Shown here piece after piece: positions 1-7,731 of a stretch of DNA of 64,000 bases; the first letter of the stretch is position 1; every line of letters starts with the position of its first letter. Made by a program: the position numbers and the translations under genes. The DNA lies in assembly GCF_900591205.1 (NCBI RefSeq), contig NZ_UUPU01000033.1, positions 40,156 to 104,155 of the forward strand. Direction: 5' to 3'. The stretch is from Pseudomonas viridiflava (GTDB lineage Bacteria > Pseudomonadota > Gammaproteobacteria > Pseudomonadales > Pseudomonadaceae). The notes under the pieces were generated by a model that was not told where the DNA came from, made no database searches, and was given only the letters and a program-made list of their open reading frames with translations.

Positions 1-1
1 A

Positions 2-1747
2 CTGGCGTTCGACGGCGTGTATGGCGTGGCCTCCAATTACCGGGTGTTCACCGACTACGCCGAGCGCATCGAAGTGGTCAAAGGCCCCGGCGCGCTCCTC
101 TACGGCATGTCCCCCAACAGCGCCGTCGGCGGCGTGATCAACGTGGTCCCCAAGCGCTCCCTGGACGAGGACCTGACCCGCGTCACTGCCAGCTACGCCC
201 AGGACCTGCAACTGGGCACCCACCTCGACCTGAGTCGGCGGTTTGGCGAGGACCGCCGCTTCGGGGTGCGGGTCAACGGCCGTGTACAGCAGGGTGACAC
301 CGTGATCGACAAGCAATCGCGGGAGGTCGGTGTAAGTGCCATCTCCCTGGATTACCAGGGCGATCGCCTGCGCACCAGCCTGGACCTGATTGCCCAGCAG
401 GAGCAATTTGACGCGGCGTCACGGCCCTTTCTGATCGCTCCCGGCGTGCCGGTCCCGCACGCCGCCAACGGGCGTACCAACGTCAGCCAAGCGTGGGGCT
501 GGTCCAAGACCCGCGACCAATCGGCATTGCTGGGCGGCGAGTATGACGTGAGCGACGCACTGACCCTGTTCGCCCATGCCGGCGGGGGAAAGTCGAACGT
601 GGCACGCCTGTCCGACCAGACCCCGACCATCATCAACACCGCCGGTGACACCTCGTCGATCCCCGGCTATTACCAATTCAAGGTCCGGCGCTACACGGTC
701 GACACCGGTGCCCGACTGCACTTCGACACCGGGCCGATCAGCCACAGCACCACACTGCAAGTCACACGCTATCGCGATGAGTTGTCACGCGGCATCCGTT
801 CCAGTGCGCCGATCCTGTCGAACATTTACCATCCGCTCGAGCAACCCGAGGCTGATATTGCCGCGCCCGCCACACCAAAAGTCTCGGCGACCGAATTGTC
901 GGGCGTTGCGGTTGCCGACACCTTGTCGATGCTGGATCAGCGCCTGCAGGTGACTGCCGGCCTGCGCAAACAGAACATACGGTCCAACAACTACGACGCA
1001 GCAGGCGCGGTGACTACCGCGTATGACGACGGCAAGACCACGCCGCTGTTCGGGGTGGTGGTCAGGCCCCAAGAGCATGTGGCGCTCTACTACAACTACC
1101 TCGAAGGCTTGAGCAAAGGCGATATCGCCCCCGCCACGGCCTCGAACGCGGGCCAGATCTTCGCCCCCTACGTCTCGCGCCAGCATGAGGTCGGGCTCAA
1201 GCTCGACTACGGCACGGTCATGTCCACCCTCGCGCTGTTCCAGATCACCAAACCCAGCGGCGAACTCGCAGGCACAACCTTTGCGGTACAAGGCGAACAG
1301 CGCAACCGGGGCCTGGAGCTGAACGTATCCGGCGAGGCTGGCCGAGGTACGCGTCTGCTCGGCGGCGTGACGCTGCTGGATGCGCAACTGACCAAAAGCG
1401 CGGTCGCGGCCAACCGGGGCAACACGCCGGTGGGAGTGCCCAAGGTTCAAGCCAACCTCTGGGCCGAGTGGGACGTGCCCTCGGTCGAGGGGCTGACGCT
1501 GACCAGCGGCGCGCTGTACACCGCCAGCCAATACGTGAACCAGGCCAACACCCAGCAGCTGGATCCCTGGACCCGCTTCGACGTGGGGGTGCGCTACAGC
1601 ACGCGCATCGCCCAGCGGCCGACGACCTTCCGCGCCACGGTACAGAACGTGTTTGACCGTGAGTATTGGTCGGGCGTCGCCTCGTATGGGGCGTTTTCTC
1701 AAGGCTCGCCACGCACCCTTCTACTGTCGACCACGGTCGATTTCTGA
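2..1747 (+). CDS. TonB-dependent siderophore receptor (5' end outside the window)
   Basis: This is the C-terminal ~580 residues of an outer-membrane TonB-dependent receptor that imports a ferric chelate using TonB energy. The reading frame is open from the first bases of the window, so the signal peptide, TonB box and start of the plug lie upstream. The plug signature RIEVVKGPGALLYG and the following GGVINVVPKR are visible near the new N terminus. The rest reads as a long beta-barrel with alternating aromatic strands. It ends NVFDREYWSG...TTVDF, the usual terminal strand with a C-terminal Phe. It is followed after 64 bp by the binding protein of an ABC importer, so the locus is probably one iron-uptake unit. 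The substrate cannot be read from sequence. Confidence 0.93.
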   Translation: MAFDGVYGVASNYRVFTDYAERIEVVKGPGALLYGMSPNSAVGGVINVVPKRSLDEDLTRVTASYAQDLQLGTHLDLSRRFGEDRRFGVRVNGRVQQGDTVIDKQSREVGVSAISLDYQGDRLRTSLDLIAQQEQFDAASRPFLIAPGVPVPHAANGRTNVSQAWGWSKTRDQSALLGGEYDVSDALTLFAHAGGGKSNVARLSDQTPTIINTAGDTSSIPGYYQFKVRRYTVDTGARLHFDTGPISHSTTLQVTRYRDELSRGIRSSAPILSNIYHPLEQPEADIAAPATPKVSATELSGVAVADTLSMLDQRLQVTAGLRKQNIRSNNYDAAGAVTTAYDDGKTTPLFGVVVRPQEHVALYYNYLEGLSKGDIAPATASNAGQIFAPYVSRQHEVGLKLDYGTVMSTLALFQITKPSGELAGTTFAVQGEQRNRGLELNVSGEAGRGTRLLGGVTLLDAQLTKSAVAANRGNTPVGVPKVQANLWAEWDVPSVEGLTLTSGALYTASQYVNQANTQQLDPWTRFDVGVRYSTRIAQRPTTFRATVQNVFDREYWSGVASYGAFSQGSPRTLLLSTTVDF

Positions 1748-1811
1748 AACCTTCGGCCCGGCACGGCTAACGCAACCGCCCTGCGGCCCGAACACAGCAA
1801 AGGCTTTAACC

Positions 1812-2972
1812 ATGGTGACCATTGTTCGACGCAGCCACGCCTTCGCCGGGCTGCTGTTTGCAGGTTTGTTAAGCTGGGCGCTGCCGTCAACGGCGGCCGA
1901 GCCGGAGCCGGAGCCGACGCGCAGCACCGTCACCGATTTGCTCGGGCGCCAGGTCAAGGTGCACCTGCCGGTCAGGCGGGTGATTCTGGGGGAAGGCCGT
2001 CAGTTGTACCTGGTGGCCGCGCTGGATACGCAAAACCCTATCGAACGCATCGTCGGCTGGCGCAAGGACTTGATCCAATCCGACCCGGACACCTACGGCG
2101 CCTACCTGCGCAAATTTCCCGACATCGCCAAAATCCCCACCTTTGGCGGTTTTGAAGACGGCACCTTCGATATCGAGCAGGCCATCTCCCAGCATCCCGA
2201 CGTGATCATCCTCAATATCGAGGCGCAGCACGCGACCGAGGATGCCCGGTATATCGAAAAACTCGACGCGCTGGGGATCCCGGTGGTGTACGTCGACTTT
2301 CGCAACCACCCGATGCAGAACACCGAACCCACCATGCGCCTGTTCGGCAAGTTATTCGGCAAAGAGGCGCGGGCCGAAGCCTTTATCGACTTTCGCAACC
2401 AGCAGATCCGCCGCGTCACCGACGTGATCAAGGCGCAGCACCCTTCGCGCCCCAGCGTTTTCATCGAGCGCATCGGTGGCTACACCGACGATTGCTGCCT
2501 GAGTTTCGGCAATGAAAACTTTGGTCTGTTCGTCGACATGGCCGGTGGCAATAATATTGCCCGAAACATCATCCCCAGCACGTTTGGCCAGCTGAATCCC
2601 GAGCAGGTGGTTGTGGCCAACCCGGAACAGGTGGTGATCACCAGTGCCAACTGGGAAGCCTTTGCCCCTGGTGGCCACTGGGTCGGTGTGGGCCCCGGCG
2701 CCGACATGGCGCAAGCCCGGCGCAAACTGGCTTGGTACACCGGGCGCCCGGCCTATGCCGGGATCAAGGCGCAGGATGATCAGGCGTTCCATGCGATCTG
2801 GCATCAGTTCTACAACAGCCCTTATCAGTTCGTGGCCATCCAGCAGTTGGCCAAGTGGTTTCATCCGACACTGTTTACCGACCTGGACCCTGAAGCCGCG
2901 TTTCGCGAGTTGCACCAGCGATTCCTGCCGGTGCCCTATGAGCCGGGCTATTTCGTGAGCCTCAAGCCATGA
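1812..2972 (+). CDS. Periplasmic iron-chelate ABC transporter binding protein
   Basis: A 386-residue secreted protein that should bind a ferric siderophore or haem-like ligand and pass it to the permease encoded next. The ATG at 1812 is chosen because it gives a signal peptide (basic start, hydrophobic core HAFAGLLFAGLLSWALPSTAA). The frame is open further upstream but only into the receptor gene. The mature part starts with the class III binding-protein pattern TVTDLLGRQVKVHLPVRRVI, and a later segment reads HPDVIILNIEAQ. Its stop overlaps the permease start by 4 bp (ATGA), indicating translational coupling. The ligand is not identifiable; the neighbouring receptor suggests an iron chelate. 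Confidence 0.88.
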   Translation: MVTIVRRSHAFAGLLFAGLLSWALPSTAAEPEPEPTRSTVTDLLGRQVKVHLPVRRVILGEGRQLYLVAALDTQNPIERIVGWRKDLIQSDPDTYGAYLRKFPDIAKIPTFGGFEDGTFDIEQAISQHPDVIILNIEAQHATEDARYIEKLDALGIPVVYVDFRNHPMQNTEPTMRLFGKLFGKEARAEAFIDFRNQQIRRVTDVIKAQHPSRPSVFIERIGGYTDDCCLSFGNENFGLFVDMAGGNNIARNIIPSTFGQLNPEQVVVANPEQVVITSANWEAFAPGGHWVGVGPGADMAQARRKLAWYTGRPAYAGIKAQDDQAFHAIWHQFYNSPYQFVAIQQLAKWFHPTLFTDLDPEAAFRELHQRFLPVPYEPGYFVSLKP

Positions 2973-4015
2973 GCGCGGTGATTCAACGCGACACCTATCG
3001 GCGCCTGGTGCTGCGCAAACGCCTGATCCTCGGTGGCCTGGCCCTGCTGCTGTTGTGCAGCGTGCTGCTCGACCTGGCCCTGGGGCCGGCGAGCTACAGC
3101 GTGCGCGAGGTGCTCGGTGCACTCTTTGCACCGGACAGTGCGCCGGCGCAGGTTCGCGTGGTGATGTGGGACATCCGCCTGCCGATCGCGCTGATGGCGG
3201 TTGCCGTGGGCGCGGCGCTGTCATTGGCCGGAGCGCAGATGCAGACCATCCTCAATAACCCGCTGGCCAGCCCTTTCACCCTGGGCATTTCCGCCGCCGC
3301 CAGTTTTGGCGCAGCCATGGGGCTGGCGTTTGGGGTGGCGCTGTTTCCGTTGGCGGCGCAGTACATGGTGCCGGTGAACGCGTTCATCATGGCCATGCTT
3401 TCGGCGTTGCTGATTCACTTTCTGAGCCTGCGGCGCGGGGTTACCGCAGAAACCATCGTGCTGCTGGGGATCGCCCTGGTGTTCACGTTCAACGCGTTAT
3501 TGGCGCTGGTGCAGTTTTTTGCCACCGAGCAAGCCGTGGCGGCCGTGGTGTTCTGGACCATGGGCAGCCTGACCAAAGCCACCTGGCCCAAACTCGGAGT
3601 GATCTGCCTGATCATCGTGATCACCCTGCCGATCTTTGCCAAACGCGCCTGGGCCCTGACCGCGCTGCGACTGGGCGACGACAAGGCCGCCAGCTTCGGT
3701 ATCAACGTGCGCAGCCTGCGTTTTCAGACGCTGATCATGGTCAGCCTGCTCGCCTCGTTCCCCGTGGCCTTTGTCGGCACCATCGGCTTTATCGGGCTGG
3801 TCGGCCCGCATATTGCGCGGATGTTGATCGGCGAGGATCAACGCTTCTTCCTGCCGGCCTCGCTGCTGACCGGCGCACTGATCCTGTCCGCCAGTTCGGT
3901 GGTGAGCAAAACCCTGATCCCGGGCGCAATCTTCCCGATCGGGGTGGTCACGTCGTTGATTGGCGTGCCGTTTTTCATATCGCTGATCCTCAACGGGAAG
4001 AAAAACACATGGTGA
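2969..4015 (+). CDS. FecCD-family ABC permease
   Basis: A 348-residue inner-membrane permease of the FecCD/BtuC family, forming the channel for iron-chelate import. About nine or ten hydrophobic segments are visible. Family hallmarks include the RLPIALMAVAVGAALSLAGAQMQTILNNPLASPFTLGIS block near residues 70-115 and the ATPase-coupling segment GTIGFIGLVGPHIARMLIGED near residue 270. It overlaps the binding-protein gene by 4 bp and the ATPase gene by 7 bp, so the three genes form a tight operon. Only one permease gene is present, so the protein probably works as a homodimer. Confidence 0.93.
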   Translation: MSAVIQRDTYRRLVLRKRLILGGLALLLLCSVLLDLALGPASYSVREVLGALFAPDSAPAQVRVVMWDIRLPIALMAVAVGAALSLAGAQMQTILNNPLASPFTLGISAAASFGAAMGLAFGVALFPLAAQYMVPVNAFIMAMLSALLIHFLSLRRGVTAETIVLLGIALVFTFNALLALVQFFATEQAVAAVVFWTMGSLTKATWPKLGVICLIIVITLPIFAKRAWALTALRLGDDKAASFGINVRSLRFQTLIMVSLLASFPVAFVGTIGFIGLVGPHIARMLIGEDQRFFLPASLLTGALILSASSVVSKTLIPGAIFPIGVVTSLIGVPFFISLILNGKKNTW

Positions 4016-4764
4016 AGATTCAGCTGCAGGACCTGGGTGCCCGCTACGGCCAGCGCACGATCATCCGTGGCGTGACCACCGCCGCGTTCACCGGCGGCCA
4101 GGTGGTCGCAGTGGTAGGGCCCAATGCAGCCGGGAAGTCCACCCTGTTCAAGCGCATGGCCGGGCTGATCGACGGGCCGGGGCAGGTGCTGCTGCAAGAC
4201 TCGAAAAAGGGCCAACAGGGCATCTGCTACATGCCCCAGGGCTTGAATGCGAGTGCGCGGTTGACGGTCTACGAGTCGGTGCTGCTGGCCCGCAAGCAAC
4301 TGTCGCCGCAATGGACCGTGCACGATGACGAGCTGAATCTGGTCGACGAAATGCTCGCAGCCCTTGGTATCAGCGACTTGTCCTTTCGCAATCTCGGCGA
4401 ACTCAGCGGCGGCCAGCAGCAGTTGGTGTCCATCGCCCAGACCTTGGTGCGCGAACCGGAGATCCTGTTGATGGACGAACCCACCAGCGCCCTCGATATG
4501 CATCGCCAGGTGCAGGTGTTGAACTTCATGGGTGCACTGGCCCGCAAACAGCAGGTCATCGTGTTCATAGCGCTGCATGACCTGAACCAGGCGTTGCGCT
4601 TTGCCGACCAGGTATTGGTGATTGCCGAGGGTACCGCGCAGGGCAGCGGCGCGTGTCATGAGGTGATCACCGAACGCATGCTGCGCGAGGTGTACCAGGT
4701 CGAGGCGCGGATTGAGCAGTGCAGCCTTGGGCAGCGCCATATCCTTATTGACGGTATTACCTGA
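4009..4764 (+). CDS. Iron-chelate ABC transporter ATPase (FecE/FepC type)
   Basis: A 251-residue cytoplasmic ATPase that powers the preceding permease. It has Walker A GPNAAGKST near residue 40, the signature LSGGQQQ, Walker B ILLMDEPTSALD and the H-loop IALHDLNQALRFAD. The start ATG lies inside the 3' end of the permease gene (7-bp overlap). It is the last gene of the iron unit. A small GGCTCG/CGAGCC hairpin without a T run directly follows the stop, and the next 200 bp hold the vanAB promoter region. Confidence 0.93.
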   Translation: MVKIQLQDLGARYGQRTIIRGVTTAAFTGGQVVAVVGPNAAGKSTLFKRMAGLIDGPGQVLLQDSKKGQQGICYMPQGLNASARLTVYESVLLARKQLSPQWTVHDDELNLVDEMLAALGISDLSFRNLGELSGGQQQLVSIAQTLVREPEILLMDEPTSALDMHRQVQVLNFMGALARKQQVIVFIALHDLNQALRFADQVLVIAEGTAQGSGACHEVITERMLREVYQVEARIEQCSLGQRHILIDGIT

Positions 4765-4837
4765 GGCTCGCACCGAGCCACGCGGCGGCCGGCACGGTAT
4801 GGTTGGGCACGGTGATGATTCGATACTGGAAAAAGGC

Positions 4838-4854
4838 ATTACTGGATCCAATAA
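4838..4854. promoter_or_regulatory. Upstream VanR-type operator (O1)
   Basis: An imperfect dyad centred on GGATCC (TTACTGGATCCAATAA, 14 of 16 positions symmetric). The core resembles ATTGGATCCAAT, the site described for the GntR-family vanillate repressor VanR of Caulobacter. It lies 83 bp (centre to centre) upstream of a second, perfect copy at the vanAB promoter, which would allow looping. The VanR assignment is inferred from the vanR gene in this cluster. Confidence 0.6.
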
Positions 4855-4897
4855 AAACCATCGTCCGATAATCGCCCAATTAAACACTAACAAAAGA

Positions 4898-4926
4898 TTG
4901 ACTCTCCAGGCTTCCGCTCATTTAAT
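4898..4926 (+). promoter_or_regulatory. Sigma-70 promoter of vanAB
   Basis: TTGACT (4898-4903) and TTTAAT (4921-4926) separated by exactly 17 bp, predicting a start near 4933 and a leader of about 36 nt before the vanA ATG at 4969. The -10 hexamer sits inside the perfect VanR-like palindrome at 4920-4939, so a bound repressor would occlude RNA polymerase. Confidence 0.65.
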
Positions 4927-4965
4927 GGATCCATTAAATAAGAATAATCCGTTGCCTGGAGAGTC
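4900..4965 (+). repeat. 12-bp perfect inverted repeat bracketing the vanAB promoter and the vanA ribosome binding site
   Basis: GACTCTCCAGGC (4900-4911) is exactly complementary to GCCTGGAGAGTC (4954-4965). The right arm contains GGAGAG, the vanA Shine-Dalgarno. Transcripts from the promoter at 4898-4926 would lack the left arm, whereas read-through from the upstream iron operon would contain both arms and could mask the ribosome binding site. The function is inferred; the symmetry is direct. Confidence 0.6.
4920..4939. promoter_or_regulatory. VanR-type operator (O2), perfect 20-bp palindrome
   Basis: ATTTAATGGATCCATTAAAT is perfectly symmetric over 20 bp and contains the -10 box of the vanAB promoter. 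It shares the TGGATCCA core with the upstream site at 4838-4854. This fits repression by the GntR-type VanR encoded downstream of vanB, with vanillate as the expected inducer in this family. Confidence 0.7.
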
Positions 4966-4968
4966 ATC

Positions 4969-6009
4969 ATGTACCCCAAGAACACGTGGTATGTCGCCTG
5001 CACCCCCGATGAAATCGCGCAAAAACCCCTGGGCCGGCAGATATGCGGTGAAAAAATGGTGTTTTATCGCGGCCCGGAAAACGCCGTGGTGGCGGTCGAG
5101 GATTTCTGCCCGCACCGTGGCGCGCCGCTGTCGCTGGGGTATGTGGAAAACGGCAACCTGGTCTGCGGCTACCACGGCCTGGTCATGGGCGGGGACGGCA
5201 AGACGGTCGAGATGCCTGGGCAGCGGGTGCGTGGTTTTCCGTGCAACAAGACCTTCGCCGTGGTCGAGCGTTATGGCTTCATCTGGGTCTGGCCCGGTGA
5301 TCAGGCGCTGGCCGACCCGGCGCTGATCCACCACCTGGAATGGGCGGTGAGTGATCAGTGGGCGTACGGCGGCGGGCTGTTTGATATCCAGTGCGACTAC
5401 CGCCTGATGATCGACAACCTGATGGACCTGACCCACGAAACTTACGTCCACGCTTCCAGTATCGGCCAGAAGGAAATCGACGAAGCAGCGCCCGTGACCA
5501 CGGTCGACGGTGACGAAGTGGTCACCGCCCGACATATGGAAAACATCATGGCCCCGCCGTTCTGGCGCATGGCCCTGCGCGGCAACAACCTGGCCGACGA
5601 TGTGCCGGTGGATCGCTGGCAGATCTGCCGCTTCACCCCGCCCAGCCACGTGTTGATCGAAGTCGGCGTGGCCCATGCCGGCAAAGGTGGCTACAACGCT
5701 GCGCCCGAGCACAAGGCTGCGAGCATCGTGGTGGATTTCATCACCCCGCAAACCGACACCTCGATCTGGTACTTCTGGGGCATGGCGCGCAATTTCAACC
5801 CGCAGGATGAGGCGCTGACCGCCAGCATTCGCGAAGGCCAGGGCAAGATTTTCAGCGAAGACCTGGAAATGCTCGAACGCCAGCAACAGAACCTGCTGGC
5901 CCACCCGACGCGTAACCTGCTCAAGCTGAACATAGATGCCGGCGGCGTGCAGTCGCGCAAGATTCTGGAACGCCTGATCGCCCGGGAACGCGCCGGAGAA
6001 CCAACATGA
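4969..6009 (+). CDS. vanA: Vanillate O-demethylase, oxygenase subunit
   Basis: A 346-residue Rieske non-haem iron oxygenase that demethylates vanillate to protocatechuate, releasing formaldehyde. The Rieske cluster ligands are C47-x-H49 and C66-x2-H69. The mononuclear iron motif reads NLMDLTHETYVH, with D153, H156 and H161. The length and the start MYPKNTWYVA are typical of Pseudomonas VanA. The ATG follows a good GGAGAG site. Its stop overlaps the vanB start by 4 bp, so the subunits are translationally coupled. Expression is probably controlled by VanR through the GGATCC-centred sites upstream. In this window it is the last step of the coniferyl alcohol/ferulate route. Confidence 0.95.
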   Translation: MYPKNTWYVACTPDEIAQKPLGRQICGEKMVFYRGPENAVVAVEDFCPHRGAPLSLGYVENGNLVCGYHGLVMGGDGKTVEMPGQRVRGFPCNKTFAVVERYGFIWVWPGDQALADPALIHHLEWAVSDQWAYGGGLFDIQCDYRLMIDNLMDLTHETYVHASSIGQKEIDEAAPVTTVDGDEVVTARHMENIMAPPFWRMALRGNNLADDVPVDRWQICRFTPPSHVLIEVGVAHAGKGGYNAAPEHKAASIVVDFITPQTDTSIWYFWGMARNFNPQDEALTASIREGQGKIFSEDLEMLERQQQNLLAHPTRNLLKLNIDAGGVQSRKILERLIARERAGEPT

Positions 6010-6956
6010 TTGAAGTCGTGGTGACAGCCCGCAGCACCGAAGCCCAGGATATTTGCAGTTATGAACTGGCCAGCGTCGATGGCAGCCCACTGCCGCCCTT
6101 CAGCGCGGGTGCGCATATCGACGTGCACCTGCCGGACGGGCTGACCCGCCAGTATTCCCTGTGCAATCCCCCGCAAGAGCGGCATCGCTATGTGATCGGC
6201 GTACTCAACGACCCCGCGTCTCGCGGCGGCTCACGCAGCCTGCACGCACAGGTGCACGAGGGCACTCGCCTGAGCATCAGCGAACCGCGCAACCTGTTCC
6301 CCCTGGACCACGCAGCCCGGCGCAGCCTGCTGTTTGCCGGCGGCATCGGCATCACCCCGATTCTGTGCATGGCCGAACGCCTGGCACAGACGAGTGCCGA
6401 CTTCGAACTGCATTACTGCGCTCGCGCCAGTCAGCGTGCGGCGTTTGTCTCGCGCCTCATGGGGTCGCCGTTTGCCGAGCGGGTGTTTCTGCATTTCGAC
6501 GAGCAGCCCGGCACCGCGTTGAATGCCGCCGAGGTGCTGGCGAGACCGGCAGACGACGTGCACCTCTACGTCTGTGGCCCCGGCGGGTTCATGCAACATG
6601 TGCTCGACAGCGCCCGGGCCCAGGGTTGGCAGGAGGCGTGCCTGCACCGCGAATACTTCACGGCGGCGCCGGTGGACAGCAGCCTCGACGCGAGCTTTTC
6701 GGTAAAGCTCGGCAGCAGCGGCCAGGTATTTGAAATACCCGCCGACAAGAGCGTGGTCCAGGTCTTGGAAAGCCACGGCATCGAGATTGCCGTGTCCTGC
6801 GAACAGGGGATTTGCGGCACCTGCCTGACCCGTGTGCTGGAAGGTATACCGGAGCACCGCGACCTGTTCCTCACCGAGCAGGAACAAGCCTTGAACGACC
6901 AGTTCACGCCCTGCTGCTCGCGCTCGAAAACGCCGTTACTGGTGCTCGATATCTGA
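6006..6956 (+). CDS. vanB: Vanillate O-demethylase, reductase subunit
   Basis: A 316-residue class IA oxygenase reductase carrying electrons from NAD(P)H through FMN and a plant-type [2Fe-2S] cluster to VanA. The flavin-binding RQYSLCNPP lies near residue 45. GGIGITPILCMAERL marks the nucleotide-binding part. The C-terminal ferredoxin domain has the ligand run CEQGICGTC plus a later Cys. It overlaps vanA by 4 bp. The stop is 6 bp from the stop of the convergent vanR gene. Confidence 0.95.
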   Translation: MIEVVVTARSTEAQDICSYELASVDGSPLPPFSAGAHIDVHLPDGLTRQYSLCNPPQERHRYVIGVLNDPASRGGSRSLHAQVHEGTRLSISEPRNLFPLDHAARRSLLFAGGIGITPILCMAERLAQTSADFELHYCARASQRAAFVSRLMGSPFAERVFLHFDEQPGTALNAAEVLARPADDVHLYVCGPGGFMQHVLDSARAQGWQEACLHREYFTAAPVDSSLDASFSVKLGSSGQVFEIPADKSVVQVLESHGIEIAVSCEQGICGTCLTRVLEGIPEHRDLFLTEQEQALNDQFTPCCSRSKTPLLVLDI

Positions 6957-6962
6957 ACCACG

Positions 6963-7676
6963 TCACGATGCGGGCAAGATCACCTTCATGCGCGCATCGG
7001 CGGTGGCTGAACTGAAGATCTCGGCATAGCGCAGGGTCGCGTTGGCATGTTCGCGCATAATCGCCTCGGCCCGTGCGCCCTGGCGGTTGACCAGAGCATC
7101 GAAGACCGAGTGGTGCTGCATATGGGCATAGTTGAAGCGCCGGTACTCGCGGGCCATGTCCTCGCGGTCCACCGCCAGGGCCGTCACCGACGCAAATGGC
7201 AGGTGATCATTGCGCGCCAGCGCGTCGGCAATCGCCGGGTTGTGGCTGCCTTCGACGATGACGTGGTGAAAGCGCATGTTCAGGTCGTGGTAAACCTCGA
7301 GGTCGTCCTCGGTCACATAGCCTTTTTCGAACAGTTGATCGCCCTCGACCAGGCAGCGCTCCAGCGTGGCACGTGCCTCGGCGGATAAACCCTGTTCGGC
7401 AGTCTGACGCGCCGCCAGGCCCTCAAGCACACCGCGCACCTCGACAGCGCCGGCGATATCACTGGCGCTGACCGAACGCACCTGATACCCGCGCCCGCCA
7501 AACGGCACCAGCAGCCCTTCCTGCTCCAGGGTACGGAAGGCCATGCGCACGGGCATGCGCGACACACCGAAGCGCTGCGCCGTGGGAATCTCCATCAGGC
7601 GCTCCCCCGCCACCAGCTCCCCGCTGGCAATCATCTTGCGCAGTGCGACCAGCACCAATTGACCGGGTTTACTCAT
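6963..7676 (-). CDS. vanR: GntR/FCD-family vanillate operon repressor
   Basis: A 237-residue regulator with an N-terminal GntR winged helix (AQRFGVSRMPVRMAFRTLEQEGLL) and an all-helical FCD ligand-binding domain. The ATG at 7676 (MSKPGQLVLVALRKMIASGE) is preferred over an upstream in-frame start because it puts the helix-turn-helix at the usual place and avoids overlap with the acyl-CoA dehydrogenase gene. It converges on vanB and lies in line with the ferulate operon, 55 bp after acd, so it may also be read from that operon. The likely targets are the GGATCC-centred palindromes at vanAB; vanillate is the expected effector by family. Confidence 0.88.
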   Translation of the reverse strand: MSKPGQLVLVALRKMIASGELVAGERLMEIPTAQRFGVSRMPVRMAFRTLEQEGLLVPFGGRGYQVRSVSASDIAGAVEVRGVLEGLAARQTAEQGLSAEARATLERCLVEGDQLFEKGYVTEDDLEVYHDLNMRFHHVIVEGSHNPAIADALARNDHLPFASVTALAVDREDMAREYRRFNYAHMQHHSVFDALVNRQGARAEAIMREHANATLRYAEIFSSATADARMKVILPAS

Positions 7677-7731
7677 CCAGGCAACTTCCAGAAAACGTGG
7701 GCTGCCATAGTACCGCAAGCGCCTGCCCTCG

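Noticed and set aside
4918..6090. 390-codon open frame on the minus strand
   Set aside because: Antisense to vanA, whose Rieske ligands are clear.
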